Below, in pieces: positions 47,524-57,608 of a DNA stretch of 64,000 nt. The notes beneath the pieces are model-generated. The model made no database searches, had not been told where the DNA came from, and was given only the letters and a program-made list of their open reading frames with translations. The stretch is from Silene latifolia (lineage: Eukaryota > Streptophyta > Magnoliopsida > Caryophyllales > Caryophyllaceae), in assembly GCF_048544455.1 (NCBI RefSeq), contig NC_133529.1, forward strand, positions 59,838,271-59,902,270, given 5' to 3'. Position 1 is the stretch's first letter, and every line of letters begins with the position of its first letter. A program made the translations under genes and the position numbers.

Positions 47524-47960
47524 AGGGAATCCGAACGGATAAGGTTGGGTCGGATTCGTTTTATCCGCAGAAAGGACAATACGAGCGGATTTCAGTCGGG
47601 ACGGGCGGATTGTCGAGGAAGAAGACGGGCGTCTTTGCTAGAATCCGCTCGGATTCAAACACAGCAAACTTCCTTGGCTGGGAAGTGGGAAAAGTCGGGC
47701 GTATTGTGCCTAGGACGCGCGGCTTGATCGGGACGGGCGGATTGTGAACAATCCGCACGGATTCTTTCACAGCTTAAAATCTTGCTTCTGGATGACACAC
47801 GGGACGGGCGTCCCGTGAAGAAGACGGGCGTATTGTCCAGGACGGGCGGATTCGCTCGAATCCGCACGGATTCGCTCGAATCCGCACGGATTCTCCTTCA
47901 GTTTTAGCCTTTTCTTTTCCGCGGGTCTTGGTCGGGTGTCCTCCTCTCGATCCGGGCGTC
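47524..47960. repeat. Internal dyad cluster in element F
   Basis: About 15 units of GACGGGCGGATT, GACGGGCGTCTT, AATCCGCACGGATT and the inverted repeat GAATCCGCTCGGATTC (47641-47656). The unit types are those in the F LTR U3. The cluster lies outside the LTR and immediately upstream of the second ORF. The adjacent 47961-48198 holds no gene. Confidence 0.85.
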
Positions 47961-48198
47961 TTCTGTTCTTTTCCTTCTTTTTCTTCCTTTTTCGCGAAAC
48001 AACGCACCCCTTCTCACCAATTTTCTCTTTTTCCTTATCTTCTTCTGAAATTTGCTCATGAAACATGTAAGATGACTCTCTCTCTCTTCTCTCTCATGCA
48101 AGAAATTAAATGCAAATGGAAATGTACAATATTATACAAAAATAAAGGGGTCCAAGAAATATCTTACAAATGGTGGTTTGAGATAGGACTCCACCAAA

Positions 48199-49533
48199 CT
48201 AGTTCAATTTTAAATTCTTATCCATAGAGCTCAAAGCTCTTAATAAAAGATCAAAAGCTTGTGAACAAGCTCCAAATAAGCACAAGTATGGGTTGCTCAA
48301 TCCGAATATGAAATTTGGCCAAGGAGGCTTGTAGAATGTTCTTTTCCTTGCCTTCTCCTTAGTGTTAGAGCTTTCACGATGCTTCAAATAGGTAAACCCA
48401 TGATTCTTGTCAACACTAAGCATGAAGTGTGGTTCATTTTCATCCGTGGACTTCCACTTACCAACTTCTTCTTCAATTTTGGTGGTGATGATAGCATTTT
48501 GATTTTTCATTCCTTCCAAGGTAGAAGGAGAATTTTCATAACTTTGATGATTGGATACCATAGGAGTTGAGATTGCGGGTGCCAAATCTTCACAAGTAGC
48601 CTCACGAGCAATTTTCTCCTTGAGCTTTTTCACCAAGTAGCTCTTGTAAGAAACTTTGGCCTTTTGAAGAAGGTCTATCATATCCTCTTCAATGATCATT
48701 GGCTCCAATATAGGTGCCAAGTGGTCTTCACGAAGGATAAAGGAAGGACGTTCTTCTTCATGATAGGGTATCTCGAATGCCTCAAGGATAGGCTCCTCAA
48801 GCAAGGTGATATTGAGAGTCCCTCCTCTAGGTTCATCATCATTGTTGCTATCTTCACATGAATCATAAATGTGGGCTTCATGTAACTCTTTTTTCAACAC
48901 CTCAACGTCCATATCAAAAGACACACCCTTATACTCACAAAGGTTAAGAGTATTTGGTTTGCTCAACCTCATGTCTTCTTCATCGAACACAACACTTTCA
49001 TAGTCGCAAGAGCTCAAGGAACTTGGCTCCTCCCACTTCTCATCTTCCATGTCAAAGGTCACTACTTCAAATTCGCATTTATGCTCAATGTCCAAAGAAC
49101 GGTGGTGAGTGATTGCTTGGGATTCTTTTAATTGGGCAATTTGAATCCTCAATTCCTCTCTTTGGATAACAATGTTTTTAAGAACATTATCTTCTTTTTG
49201 GCTCTCTTCTAGCATTTGTTTGAAGAAGTTTTGTTGATCTCCCATCATTTGGAGAATCATGTTTTGAATGGGTTCATCTTTTTGTTGTGGATGGGTGTGA
49301 AAGTGGTTGTATTGTGGCAATTGAAGCTCATTGTGAAATGGGTATTGGGTGGGTGGTTGTTGTTGATATTGGGTGTAGTGATTTTGGTGGGAAAAATTGG
49401 GGTAGTGGTTAGGATTTTCGTTGTATAAGTAATAAGGTAGGTTTGTGTTGACTTGCTCCTCAAACTCCACATACCCATAGTCATACTCAAAGAATCTACC
49501 ACATACTCCATATGTCAAGTCTTGAGCCTTCAT
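48199..49533 (-). CDS. Element F first ORF: Gag-tail-related protein without capsid or protease
   Basis: Open frame of 444 codons from MKAQDL at 49533. An upstream in-frame ATG at 49626 would add 31 hydrophobic residues that look like leader rather than protein. The N-terminal 90 residues are Tyr/Asn/Gln/His-rich. Residues about 90-140 (MILQMMGDQQNFFKQM...IAQLKESQ) match the coiled-coil-like tail of C Gag. Three tandem 23-residue repeats follow at about 153-221, each beginning C-(D/E)-(F/Y). The C-terminus (AFDLLLRALSS) resembles the sequence after the C protease. No capsid core, zinc knuckle or DxGA protease motif is seen. It looks like a derived structural or accessory protein, intact. Confidence 0.75.
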   Translation of the reverse strand: MKAQDLTYGVCGRFFEYDYGYVEFEEQVNTNLPYYLYNENPNHYPNFSHQNHYTQYQQQPPTQYPFHNELQLPQYNHFHTHPQQKDEPIQNMILQMMGDQQNFFKQMLEESQKEDNVLKNIVIQREELRIQIAQLKESQAITHHRSLDIEHKCEFEVVTFDMEDEKWEEPSSLSSCDYESVVFDEEDMRLSKPNTLNLCEYKGVSFDMDVEVLKKELHEAHIYDSCEDSNNDDEPRGGTLNITLLEEPILEAFEIPYHEEERPSFILREDHLAPILEPMIIEEDMIDLLQKAKVSYKSYLVKKLKEKIAREATCEDLAPAISTPMVSNHQSYENSPSTLEGMKNQNAIITTKIEEEVGKWKSTDENEPHFMLSVDKNHGFTYLKHRESSNTKEKARKRTFYKPPWPNFIFGLSNPYLCLFGACSQAFDLLLRALSSMDKNLKLN

Positions 49534-49666
49534 AGCTAAGACAAGGAAACAACTACAAGAATGGAAACTATGGAAAAATGGTAAGAACAATCCTTGAGGA
49601 ACAAGTTCCTCAAGGTGAAAGCACAATTAAAATAGACAAACAAATAAGAACTTAATCACATAGCAC

Positions 49667-49686
49667 CATCCCCGGCAACGGCGCCA
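49667..49686 (-). other. Element F primer binding site (Athila type)
   Basis: On the minus strand TGGCGCCGTTGCCGGGGATG lies three bases from the LTR end at 49690. It has the expected form for Athila/Tat-type priming. Confidence 0.88.
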
Positions 49687-49689
49687 TTT

Positions 49690-51163
49690 TGATCCGGTTG
49701 ATGTCGTCGGGTCATCCAATCAAACACATTTATAATACTCAACATACAACTAGTTAGCGGTAAGTCGAGGTCGATCCATGGGACGGTGTGCTTTGGGTTC
49801 TAAGTCTATCTATCTCAATTTATGCTAGTGTCACGATTGATGGGGTTTGTAGTTGTATTCTAGACTAATGCAAGCAATATAGTTAAACAAGCAATAAAAG
49901 GAAAGATGTAAACAATTGATTAAAAGTGCTAGGATATCAAGGGGTCATCGGGGATTCATGGTGTTGATCATACAAACATGTTTACAAAATTAAGCAAGCA
50001 ATTAGTGTTGTGGAGGAACCGAGTTGGTTTATGTCTTACGATTCATAGGAAGAGTTGGGTCCCGGAGCCGAATCGATTAGATTGTACAACACCTACAAGT
50101 CGACTTACTTTCCTCCTATTCAACTTCTATGCATGGTCTAACAAGACTCGAGTTGGTTTATATCTTACAAGTCAAGTTGAGTAGATAAGAGATGGTTGTA
50201 AATGCAAGGATTCATAGGCTTAGCATTTCATCAAACATAACATGTGCATAAAGTTGACATCACAACAAGCAAGCAATTTAATCATGTGAACATATTAGAT
50301 TAAGCATGAATCAATCCCCATGTTTGTTTCCCTTAATTACCCACTAATCCTAGCTAAAGGACTACTCACTCATTATCAAGTTTAACATGCTAACAAGGTT
50401 GTCAATCATACTAACAAAGCCAAACATGATGAACAAGTAATAAAGATTAACAATAATTAAAACAAGGATTAAGAGAATTATACCTATGGAGATTCCAAAA
50501 CAATAATGCAAAGAATAATAGAAGAACTTGATGATTGATGGAAGGTTGTCAATCTCCCAATAATAACCCAATAATCTTCAATTACCCAATAATAAACTTG
50601 AATAATAAACTTGAACAATAATTATGGAAAGATTAATGTGTAATTTGTGGAAAGATTAAAGAGTAATCTATTCTAGTCTACTCCTAATCTAATCTAAGGA
50701 AGGATTTTTCTAGCTAAAAAGATTGATTATAATCTAATGAAAACTTCATAATTTGATTATTACAAATGGGGTATTTATAGTGGAAATTAGGTGGATGCAT
50801 TAGGGTTAACTAAGGGCTAAACTAGTAATTACACTTTTTAGATTTGAGCAGGGAGAAGCCGGTATTTCTTGAAGGAAGGGCGTCTTTCTTTGAGGCTTGA
50901 AGAAGACGAAAATGCGCTGGGCTGGAATCCGGGCGGATTAAGGTCCGGACGGGCGGATTCTGGCGATGGAATCCGGGCGGATTCAAGAGAATCCGGGCGG
51001 ATTCTAACGGGGCAATCCGAGCGTCTTTGGTGGAAATCCGCTCGGATTGTGTTGTGAGGAGACGGGCGGATTGGAGACAATCCGCTCGGATTGTTCTTCA
51101 GCAATGATACTTCTTCTTTTCTTCCCTTTTGCTCACTTCCGTTTTATTCTTGTGGGATTGATC
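49690..51163 (-). repeat. Element F 5' LTR, truncated
   Basis: Near-identical to 42084-43557, including the TATA box (50773-50779) and U3 dyads. It then stops matching at GGATTGATC and passes into G. The U3 end that would carry the LTR terminus is missing. Confidence 0.9.
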
Positions 51164-51189
51164 ATACGTCTTTTGGCTGTGATCAGTGA

Positions 51190-51395
51190 GAGTTGGTCGA
51201 TTGAGAAGTTTCGCTGCCCTTTTTGCTCGATCGAGACCCTTTGTTGTGAGAAGACCTCGATCGAATACATTGTCCTATTCGATTGAGAGGTGCTGAAATG
51301 GAAGTGCTCGATCAAGTAGTCTTTTCACTCGATTGAGAAGTTTTTGGCTGGAGTTGCTCGATCGAGCACTTCCAAAGTGCTCGGTCGAGTAGGTT
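51190..51395. repeat. TCGATCGAG repeat array in G U3
   Basis: About eight copies of CTCGATCGAG or one-base variants (TCGATTGAG, TCGGTCGAG) lie 70-275 bp upstream of the TATA box at 51464-51470. The central TCGATCGA is palindromic. Confidence 0.78.
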
Positions 51396-51463
51396 GCTGT
51401 CTGACGTGAGATTTTCTCGCGAGATTTATTTTCAGTTGCATGTTGAATAATTGTGATCTTTCC

Positions 51464-51470
51464 TATATAA
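51464..51470 (+). promoter_or_regulatory. TATA box of element G LTR
   Basis: TCCTATATAAAGG is a strong plant TATA context, with the repeat array upstream and a CT-rich tract downstream. Confidence 0.6.
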
Positions 51471-52250
51471 AGGAAAGACGTCATTAGGTTTGGAGAGTTC
51501 TTTTCACCATTTTATGTTGTTCAACATTACTTTGCTCTTTCAATATTTCTAGATCTCGTTTGTGTAATGTTTCTTCTACTCTCTTTCTACTTTATCTAAT
51601 TCTCCTTTGCACATCTCTTTCTACCATGTTTGTTCTCTCTTTATCTTTTGTTCTTGTTTTATTTACATTTATGCGTAGCTAATTCTCTAATGCTAGGATT
51701 AGGGTAACCATGGTAGTATAACGATGATGCGATAATTGGTTTGGAAGGTTTTGATTGTGAGAATTGTTTTACAGCAATATAACTGTAATTATTAGGTTTA
51801 GTACATGCAACTGAAGTAATTAAACTGGTTAAATTCAGACCTAGATTGAGAAATTGGAATGAATAGACCTGTTATGAACAATAGACTACACTAATGAGGG
51901 TGAAAGCTAAGTTAGTAATATTTTAGGGCGGATAGCGGACCGAGAGGACCTTTCCTTTACCCTTCTCACATCAGACCAACTGACCTTACCTTTAGCATTA
52001 TTGTGTGATATTATGTTGAACTGACATCCTCGCATCTTCCTCTCTTATTTGATCAATCTTTATTTCGTCACTTATTTCAGTTCTTTAGTTTAGGCAAAAC
52101 AACTCAAACCCCCCGATTTGTGACCATAGACAGACTGAATAACGTGTAGATAGTGACCGCTTCCCTGTGGATACGATACCCGACTTGCCTCTGCTGCACT
52201 AGTTAGAGCCTGTTGGTTTTATTTTTGATAGGGTTGCGACAACCGTGTCA

Positions 52251-52652
52251 TTGGGGAGACATTAGCACGGGTGGCTTGGCCAATATCTCCTTTATCCTAT
52301 CAAATGCCTTTTGACAGTCATCGTCCCACACGGTATAATCCATTTTCTTGAGCGTTTTGAAGATAGGTTCGCAGATCATAGTGAGTTTCGAATGAATCGA
52401 CTTATGTACTGCACTTTGCTTAGGAATCCTCTAACCTCTTTTTTTGTTTGGGGTTGTGGCATCTCGATTAAGGCCTTGATCTTGGATGGATCAATTTCTA
52501 TCCCCCTCTAGCTGACAACGTATCCCAGAAGCTTTTCTGACGTTACTCCGAATGCACATTTCTGAGGATTGAGCCTCATGTTGTATTTGCGCAATCTGAT
52601 GAAGAATCAGCGAAGGTTAGCGATGTGCCCTTTTCTATCCTTAGAATTGACG
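52251..52652 (-). pseudogene. Element H RT thumb and start of RNase H
   Basis: On the minus strand: MIVNSKDRKGHIANL continues RT after the YVDD motif at 61812-61823. Then come LRKYNMRLNPQKCAFGV, GIEIDPSKIKALIEMPQPQ and WDDDCQKAFDRIKEILAKPPVL. Two stops interrupt it. It ends abruptly at 52251 where G begins, so the rest of RNase H is missing. Confidence 0.85.
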
Positions 52653-52657
52653 ATCAT

Positions 52658-55600
52658 TGTAACACCCCGTATTTTATTAAGTTGAATAAAATTATTTTAA
52701 TTGCTACTCTGTATTTAATTACGTTGGTTAGCGATTTATATATTTATTTTCTCAGGTAATTAATTAATTTTTATTATAATTCGTTACGTTAAATTTTAAT
52801 AATCGTTAATAAATTATGTTCCTTTTACGAGTCCTTTATGAAAGTTGTTTTAAGTGAACCCGAGATGGATTTTGGGAACAAAACCGTCCAATTAGCTATT
52901 TTGAGCTTATTTCACTAAAATAGCAATTTTTATTAATATCCGTTGATTTCGTAAAAATCGCTAATAATTCCGATTCAAGCTGATATCGTATTATTTCCGT
53001 TAACTAGCTGAGTTTGTTTTATTTTCACTCATTAAATTTATTTATTATTAATTCCGTTTTATTACTGAAACTTTTACTAAAAACCGATTTTTATTAACTC
53101 GAGACGGTTTTAAAAACGAACGAAATTACTTAACGATGAAGAAACGTACGTATAATTAGAAGCTAGCAAGCTAGCTGGTGTATCATTATTATTATTATAC
53201 TCCTTACCGTCCCCCGTCACTTTCCCCTTTCATTCATTCCTTTCCTTTTTGCGTAAAACAACAGACAACAACAACTTTGAACAACAGTTCCTCAGTCCGT
53301 CATTTTCCGATCATTCAAACCCCAGATCCCGCCTCCATTCTCAACCAAATTCCGTAATTTTTGTACCATTCTCTTCCCCTTTCCTTCCTCCTCCTTTTAA
53401 GGTAAGAAAATCTCCTTTTTGTAGTGGTTTCGTCTTTCGCCGTCTTATAAAAGTGTCGTCTTTTAGCTTCTTTATTCCATTTTCTTGCCCTTTTATGAAG
53501 GATTCGAAGACCCGGGGTGAGGCTCGTGCCTTGTGGACCATTTATTCGAAAAATAAGGGGCGTTTAAGGTAACACGATTCTACCGATCCTATTATTATTA
53601 TTGTTCGAGGATGAATGTATATGTGCTATTATGTGCTAATGATGTGATAAGTAACCATTGTTAGTTGATTTATGTGTAGCAATTACTAGTACTTTAATTT
53701 TATTTTACTACTATATTATTGTGAGATGGGTTAGTGTTTAGTAAGGTTATACTTTAGTATAGAAAGAATTGTTTATGAGTAAAAGGTTATCTATGAAAGG
53801 AGGTTGTTAATAGTAGCTGTTGGTGTTGGTTTAGCGAGAACGCAATTCGTCATGAAACCTGCCAGTTTGGGTTCTGTAAGGCTTGTGATTGCAAAGGAAA
53901 TTCATGTTGGGCATTATTATATTGATGAGAATCATATGGTGATCCACTTTACGCCATTAAATTAAGGTTGGCATTGGCAATTTGCTTTTGATCTTGTGCT
54001 GTGTTATCAGTACAGTTGTGGTCTCGTATTGTATTTTGATTGTCTTCCCTCTGTCCTCGACTCGTGAGTGAGTAGCTTAGAGTTTTATACTCTAAGTATT
54101 GAGCACAGTTCTTTGAATATTTGATAATATTGATATTGAAATTGGGATGGAAATCTGGTTACTATGGAGTATTATATTATAGGACGGAGTAATGAGGGAG
54201 ACGGGGTAGAGAGTTGAGATTGAATTAATTTTTGGGACGAGAGTGACTTTTATAGGGTTGTTGAATCGATGACGTATAATAATTTAATCAGTCAGATTCA
54301 ATCTAGCTTCAATCTAGCTGAGAAAATTAATCTGTATTTAAAACTGTTTTTAGCAAAAGGGACATTAAGGAAATGTCATCCCCACAAAACAGAGGCATTA
54401 TCTTGACAACCTGAAGAGTAAATAATATGGGATTGGTAATGGGTAGTCAAATAGCCATGTTTAGCTAATCCTTTGCCTCATACAAGTCAACTAGCGTTAA
54501 ATTGAAGTGGTCCTAAATAGCTGATATTGTTATTTCTTAGATTCGGGAACTTTTGGTTGAAGTTAATACTCATTCGTTAGTCTTATGCGACGGTTTTAGT
54601 GGCTGATGGAATGGTTGGACAAGGATTTTGTAGGAGCTGTTTATAGGTTGAATGGTGGCTGTTTATGGGCTGTTTTGGTCAGCTAGATGGTATTGGATAA
54701 GATGCTTTAGATGGCTAAAATGAATGCTTGGATCGGGTTTATGAGAGGCCAAAATTGGGCTGTCTTGCACTGTGGTGGTGGCTGGTCGTTTGAGGTCGTG
54801 TAGGAGCTGTCCAAATGGCCCCTTTGAGCCGTGGGTCGAGTTTATTTTGTGCAAATGTGATTCTTTTGAATGAATTATATTTCCGTCTCATATTTTATAT
54901 AACGATAATTCGTTAATATCGTCCTTTCACATAATTATTTTAGGTGGCTCATATGTGGTTGAAGAGGAAGAGTAATTTTGGGTTTTAGAAGCTTTCTCAA
55001 GTTTATTACTTGTCTCTTTGATAGCGTAAGGTAACTTTTCCGAGTTACTCGACGAATTAATGTCACATTAGTAGTTAATGTGTGTCTGTTGTTTGATAAG
55101 TGTTTAGGTGAATGAATAATGTTAGGATCGTTTACAAAATGAAATTGTAATTAATAGGCAAATGAATTTTATGGTGATAATTGTAATGTTTTGTTGATTG
55201 TGCCGAAAACTGAGCCTTAGTCCCTTTGACTGATGCGATGTCAGTTAATTGAGTGATTGGTCAGCCGCAATTTGACCCGTACCTGTCGCAGGGCTGGGGT
55301 TGCGGGTAAAAATTCGGTTGAATGAATTAGATAATCGGCCTTTTTCTTGTTTTAGGCCATTTATTATATCTCTATTTCACATGTGTAGTTAATTGAATTT
55401 AAATAGCTTCTTATTTAGTTAGTTGAATTTAAATAGCTTTTTATTTTGTAGAAATGGCCCTAGTTTTCCCTAAAGCCTTTTATATTGTTATAATTGCTAG
55501 GATTGGAAATTAGTATTGAATACTTATTGAGGAACTGTTGGGAATGTATGTTGTAAATAGACATTTATATAGCTTTCACATGATAGAATGTTAGAATTTA

Positions 55601-55768
55601 TGTTGGTAAGGGAAGGTGACCTTCCCACATCGGTAGAAGAGGGGAACGAAGCATGGTTTATAATCATGTGGCTACCTCTTCCTAATGTGACGCGTTTTAA
55701 AGCCGTGAGGGGGTTGTGTCTCCCAGAGCGGACAATATCACGCTAGCAGGTTACCTTGGGCTGTTACA
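52658..55768 (+). repeat. Element E 5' LTR (3111 bp) with a foreign terminal segment
   Basis: Starts TGTAACACCCCG. Through 55610 it matches 57609-60561. From 55611 to 55768 it carries a different 158-bp tail: a perfect dyad GGAAGGTGACCTTCC, then CCCACATCGG, AGAGCGGACAATATC and GGGCTGTTACA. To my knowledge, tails of this kind are widespread in plant LTRs. A 107-codon ORF inside (53249-53572) is repeated in the other LTR with no recognisable product. Confidence 0.9.
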
Positions 55769-55770
55769 AA

Positions 55771-55782
55771 TGGTATCAGAGC
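55771..55782 (+). other. Element E primer binding site (tRNA-Met type)
   Basis: TGGTATCAGAGC, two bases after the LTR end, identical to the D and B sites. Confidence 0.93.
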
Positions 55783-57593
55783 ATATTTGCTCCCGACGCA
55801 CGTTTGTGCACCCCAATATAAATAACTTGACCTTCAAATAATAAACTTGAGAGATGGGTAGGATGGGTAGATTTAGGATCTTATGTTGTAGTCTCTTTGT
55901 GTTTGCTCTTTGTTAGGTACTAACATGTTTGTTGATTGTTATTTAATAATTGTTGCGTTCTTAGATCAAGGACCGTGAGCTTGTCTATAGCTAATGAAGT
56001 TATTACCCTTATTATAAAAAAAAAATTTGAACTAAAGGTTTTGAAAATATTTTAATGTTTTTCAGTGGTTTTAACGTCAATTAGTGTTAAAGCTTGTTAT
56101 TGGAGACGTCTGATAATTAGTTTTATCATTTGTTGGTGTAAAAATGTATTTTTATGTCTTTGAATTGGAATATTGATGTTCTTGAGTGATCGCCAAGAGT
56201 ATCTCCGTTCCATTGAAAGGACACTTATATTTTACGAAGATCAAGATTTAGCACCTTTTGCTGAGGATTGAAGATTTGTTCAACCTTTGAAGAATGCTTC
56301 TACTTCCTTGAAGATGTTTCTCGTTCTTTTTGTATCTCGCCTTATTCTTAATCTCTTGGTGCCTATCCTTCTTCTAAACTCTCTATTCTTCTTCCTAGGA
56401 AGTTACATTTGTATCCTCCCAACTTGTCCTTTCACCCTTGCTAATCATCCCTTAACGCCATTTGATAGCACTCTTTCTTGTGGGGTGTTAACCTTGGTTG
56501 GATTTGATTTTTAAGTGTAAAAGTTTACTCGTTATTCCCTTGTTGTCTAATTTCCCTTTCTCCTCGATCATAAGCGTTACCGTTCATACCTCATTTCCTC
56601 GCTTCATCTTGCTCCTCCTTTAAGTTTGACATTCGTATCTTGTGAAACTCTATCTTTGACATCCTTGTAATTTTGACTTCAATTTTTACCCTATGAAAGT
56701 CATTATAGCTCTCTTGTGGCTTAAGTTTGAGCTCTCTTAACATACTTTGTTTTTATGCTATCTAAGTTACTTTCCTTTTTGTACAACTTCTAAACTTTCA
56801 AGCTACCAGTTTCGATTCATTCTTAAAAGTTTATGTCACTTCTGCAAACCTAACCTATTTTTGAAGACTTGAAAATGAAAATTTGATTTAGTTCCCTATT
56901 CCTTCCTTGAATATAAACTCATTTATCGTAATTTTAATTACTAGACCCGAAATTTCTTTAAATTTTATCCAATTTCTATTAACCTTGATCTATTTATGAC
57001 TTCTTTGTCAAAGTTTAATATTATATTTCCGGAATTTAACTCCCCTTTTAGTTTAAAGGTGAAACCTTTATTTCTATTTTGGCTTTTTGCAAAAGAAAAT
57101 TTGAGTAGATTACCTTTCTCTTATTTTGATTTTAACGTTGATCGGATGTTAGAACTAGTTATTGGAAACGTTTGATAACTTGTTCTACGCTTGTCGGCGA
57201 ATGATTTTTGTTTTAAATTTGTCTCTGACTTGGAAAGTTAGCATTCTTGTGTGCACGACAAGAGCAATTTCGTTCCATGAATGAGACTTATACATTTGAA
57301 AACTTTTCATTAATGTTTCTGAAAGTATTTCGATTTTCGATTTATACAAATGTTTTGCCTTTTGACCTTATCTTTGATTTGGAATGTGATGTTCTTGAAT
57401 ACGTAACGAGAACATTTCCGTTCCTCTGATGAGAGTCTGGTTCTGTCGGAAAATTTTATTTGAAACTTTTGAAAGAATTTTAGTTCTTACGATAAGTAAT
57501 CTTTTAAATGTTTTGGTTACCGATTCCAAAGTTCCAGTTTTGTTTTATATAACCTTTCATTTCTACTTTCAAGTTTCGAGGACGAAACTTTTT
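55783..57593 (+). other. Element E noncoding internal region with three degenerate 3' modules
   Basis: Bases 55783-55930 match the D leader up to the point just before the D gag start. The following sequence resembles the D 3' noncoding region, not gag or pol. A module containing TTATTGGARACGTYTGATAA and a GTTCTTG hairpin recurs at about 56069-56225, 57129-57285 and, partially, 57371-57436. Small ORFs of 60-93 codons overlap these modules and are not credible genes. Confidence 0.75.
56178..57413 (+). other. Three GTTCTTG stem-loops in E
   Basis: Potential 7-bp stems with 7-9-nt loops lie at 56178-56200, 57244-57264 and 57391-57413. Stem bases vary but pairing is kept, using G-U pairs. D has one equivalent at 24382-24405, between pol and the polypurine tract. 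RNA function is inference. Confidence 0.55.
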
Positions 57594-57608
57594 AAAAGGT
57601 GGGGTGAT
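57594..57608 (+). other. Element E polypurine tract
   Basis: AAAAGGTGGGGTGAT abuts the 3' LTR. A GTTTCG-AGGA-CGAAAC stem-loop precedes it (57573-57588), as in D. Confidence 0.88.

Larger units (their letters stand above)
42084..51163 (-). mobile_element. Element F: pol-less Athila-like element, right LTR truncated
   Basis: LTR copies at 42084-43792 (3') and 49690-51163 (5', missing about the last 230 bp of U3). Athila-type PBS at 49667-49686. The internal 5.9 kb carries two ORFs (48199-49533 and 45827-47398) and no protease, RT, RNase H or integrase motif. It is homologous to C in the second ORF, the 3' noncoding region and much of the LTR. It is inserted in the integrase zinc finger of H. 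The left flank is CAATG (42079-42083); the right duplication is lost in the truncation. Confidence 0.88.
51164..52250 (+). mobile_element. Element G: unclassified LTR remnant, plus orientation
   Basis: Palindromic TCGATCGAG repeats (51190-51395), then TATATAA at 51464-51470, a CT-rich tract and a long noncoding R-U5-like region ending CGACAACCGTGTCA at 52250, all fitting an LTR in plus orientation. H coding sequence resumes directly after. There is no PBS and no matching flank duplication (GGGAT versus TTGGG), and its left end meets truncated F. It is best read as a truncated solo LTR joined to F by deletion. No gene. Confidence 0.6.

Noticed and set aside
47545-48101. Several overlapping Arg/Ser/Pro-rich ORFs on both strands
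   Set aside because: They arise from the stop-poor GACGGGCGGATT repeats and show no conservation as protein.
51164-52250. MITE or DNA transposon
   Set aside because: No terminal inverted repeats; U3 repeats, TATA box and a CA end fit an LTR remnant better.
53249-53572. 107-codon ORF, repeated at 58200-58523
   Set aside because: It lies inside both LTRs of E, has no recognisable domain, and its duplication follows from the LTR duplication.
55783-57593. Host gene fragment captured by E
   Set aside because: The internal sequence matches the leader and 3' noncoding parts of D; no exon-like conserved protein was found.
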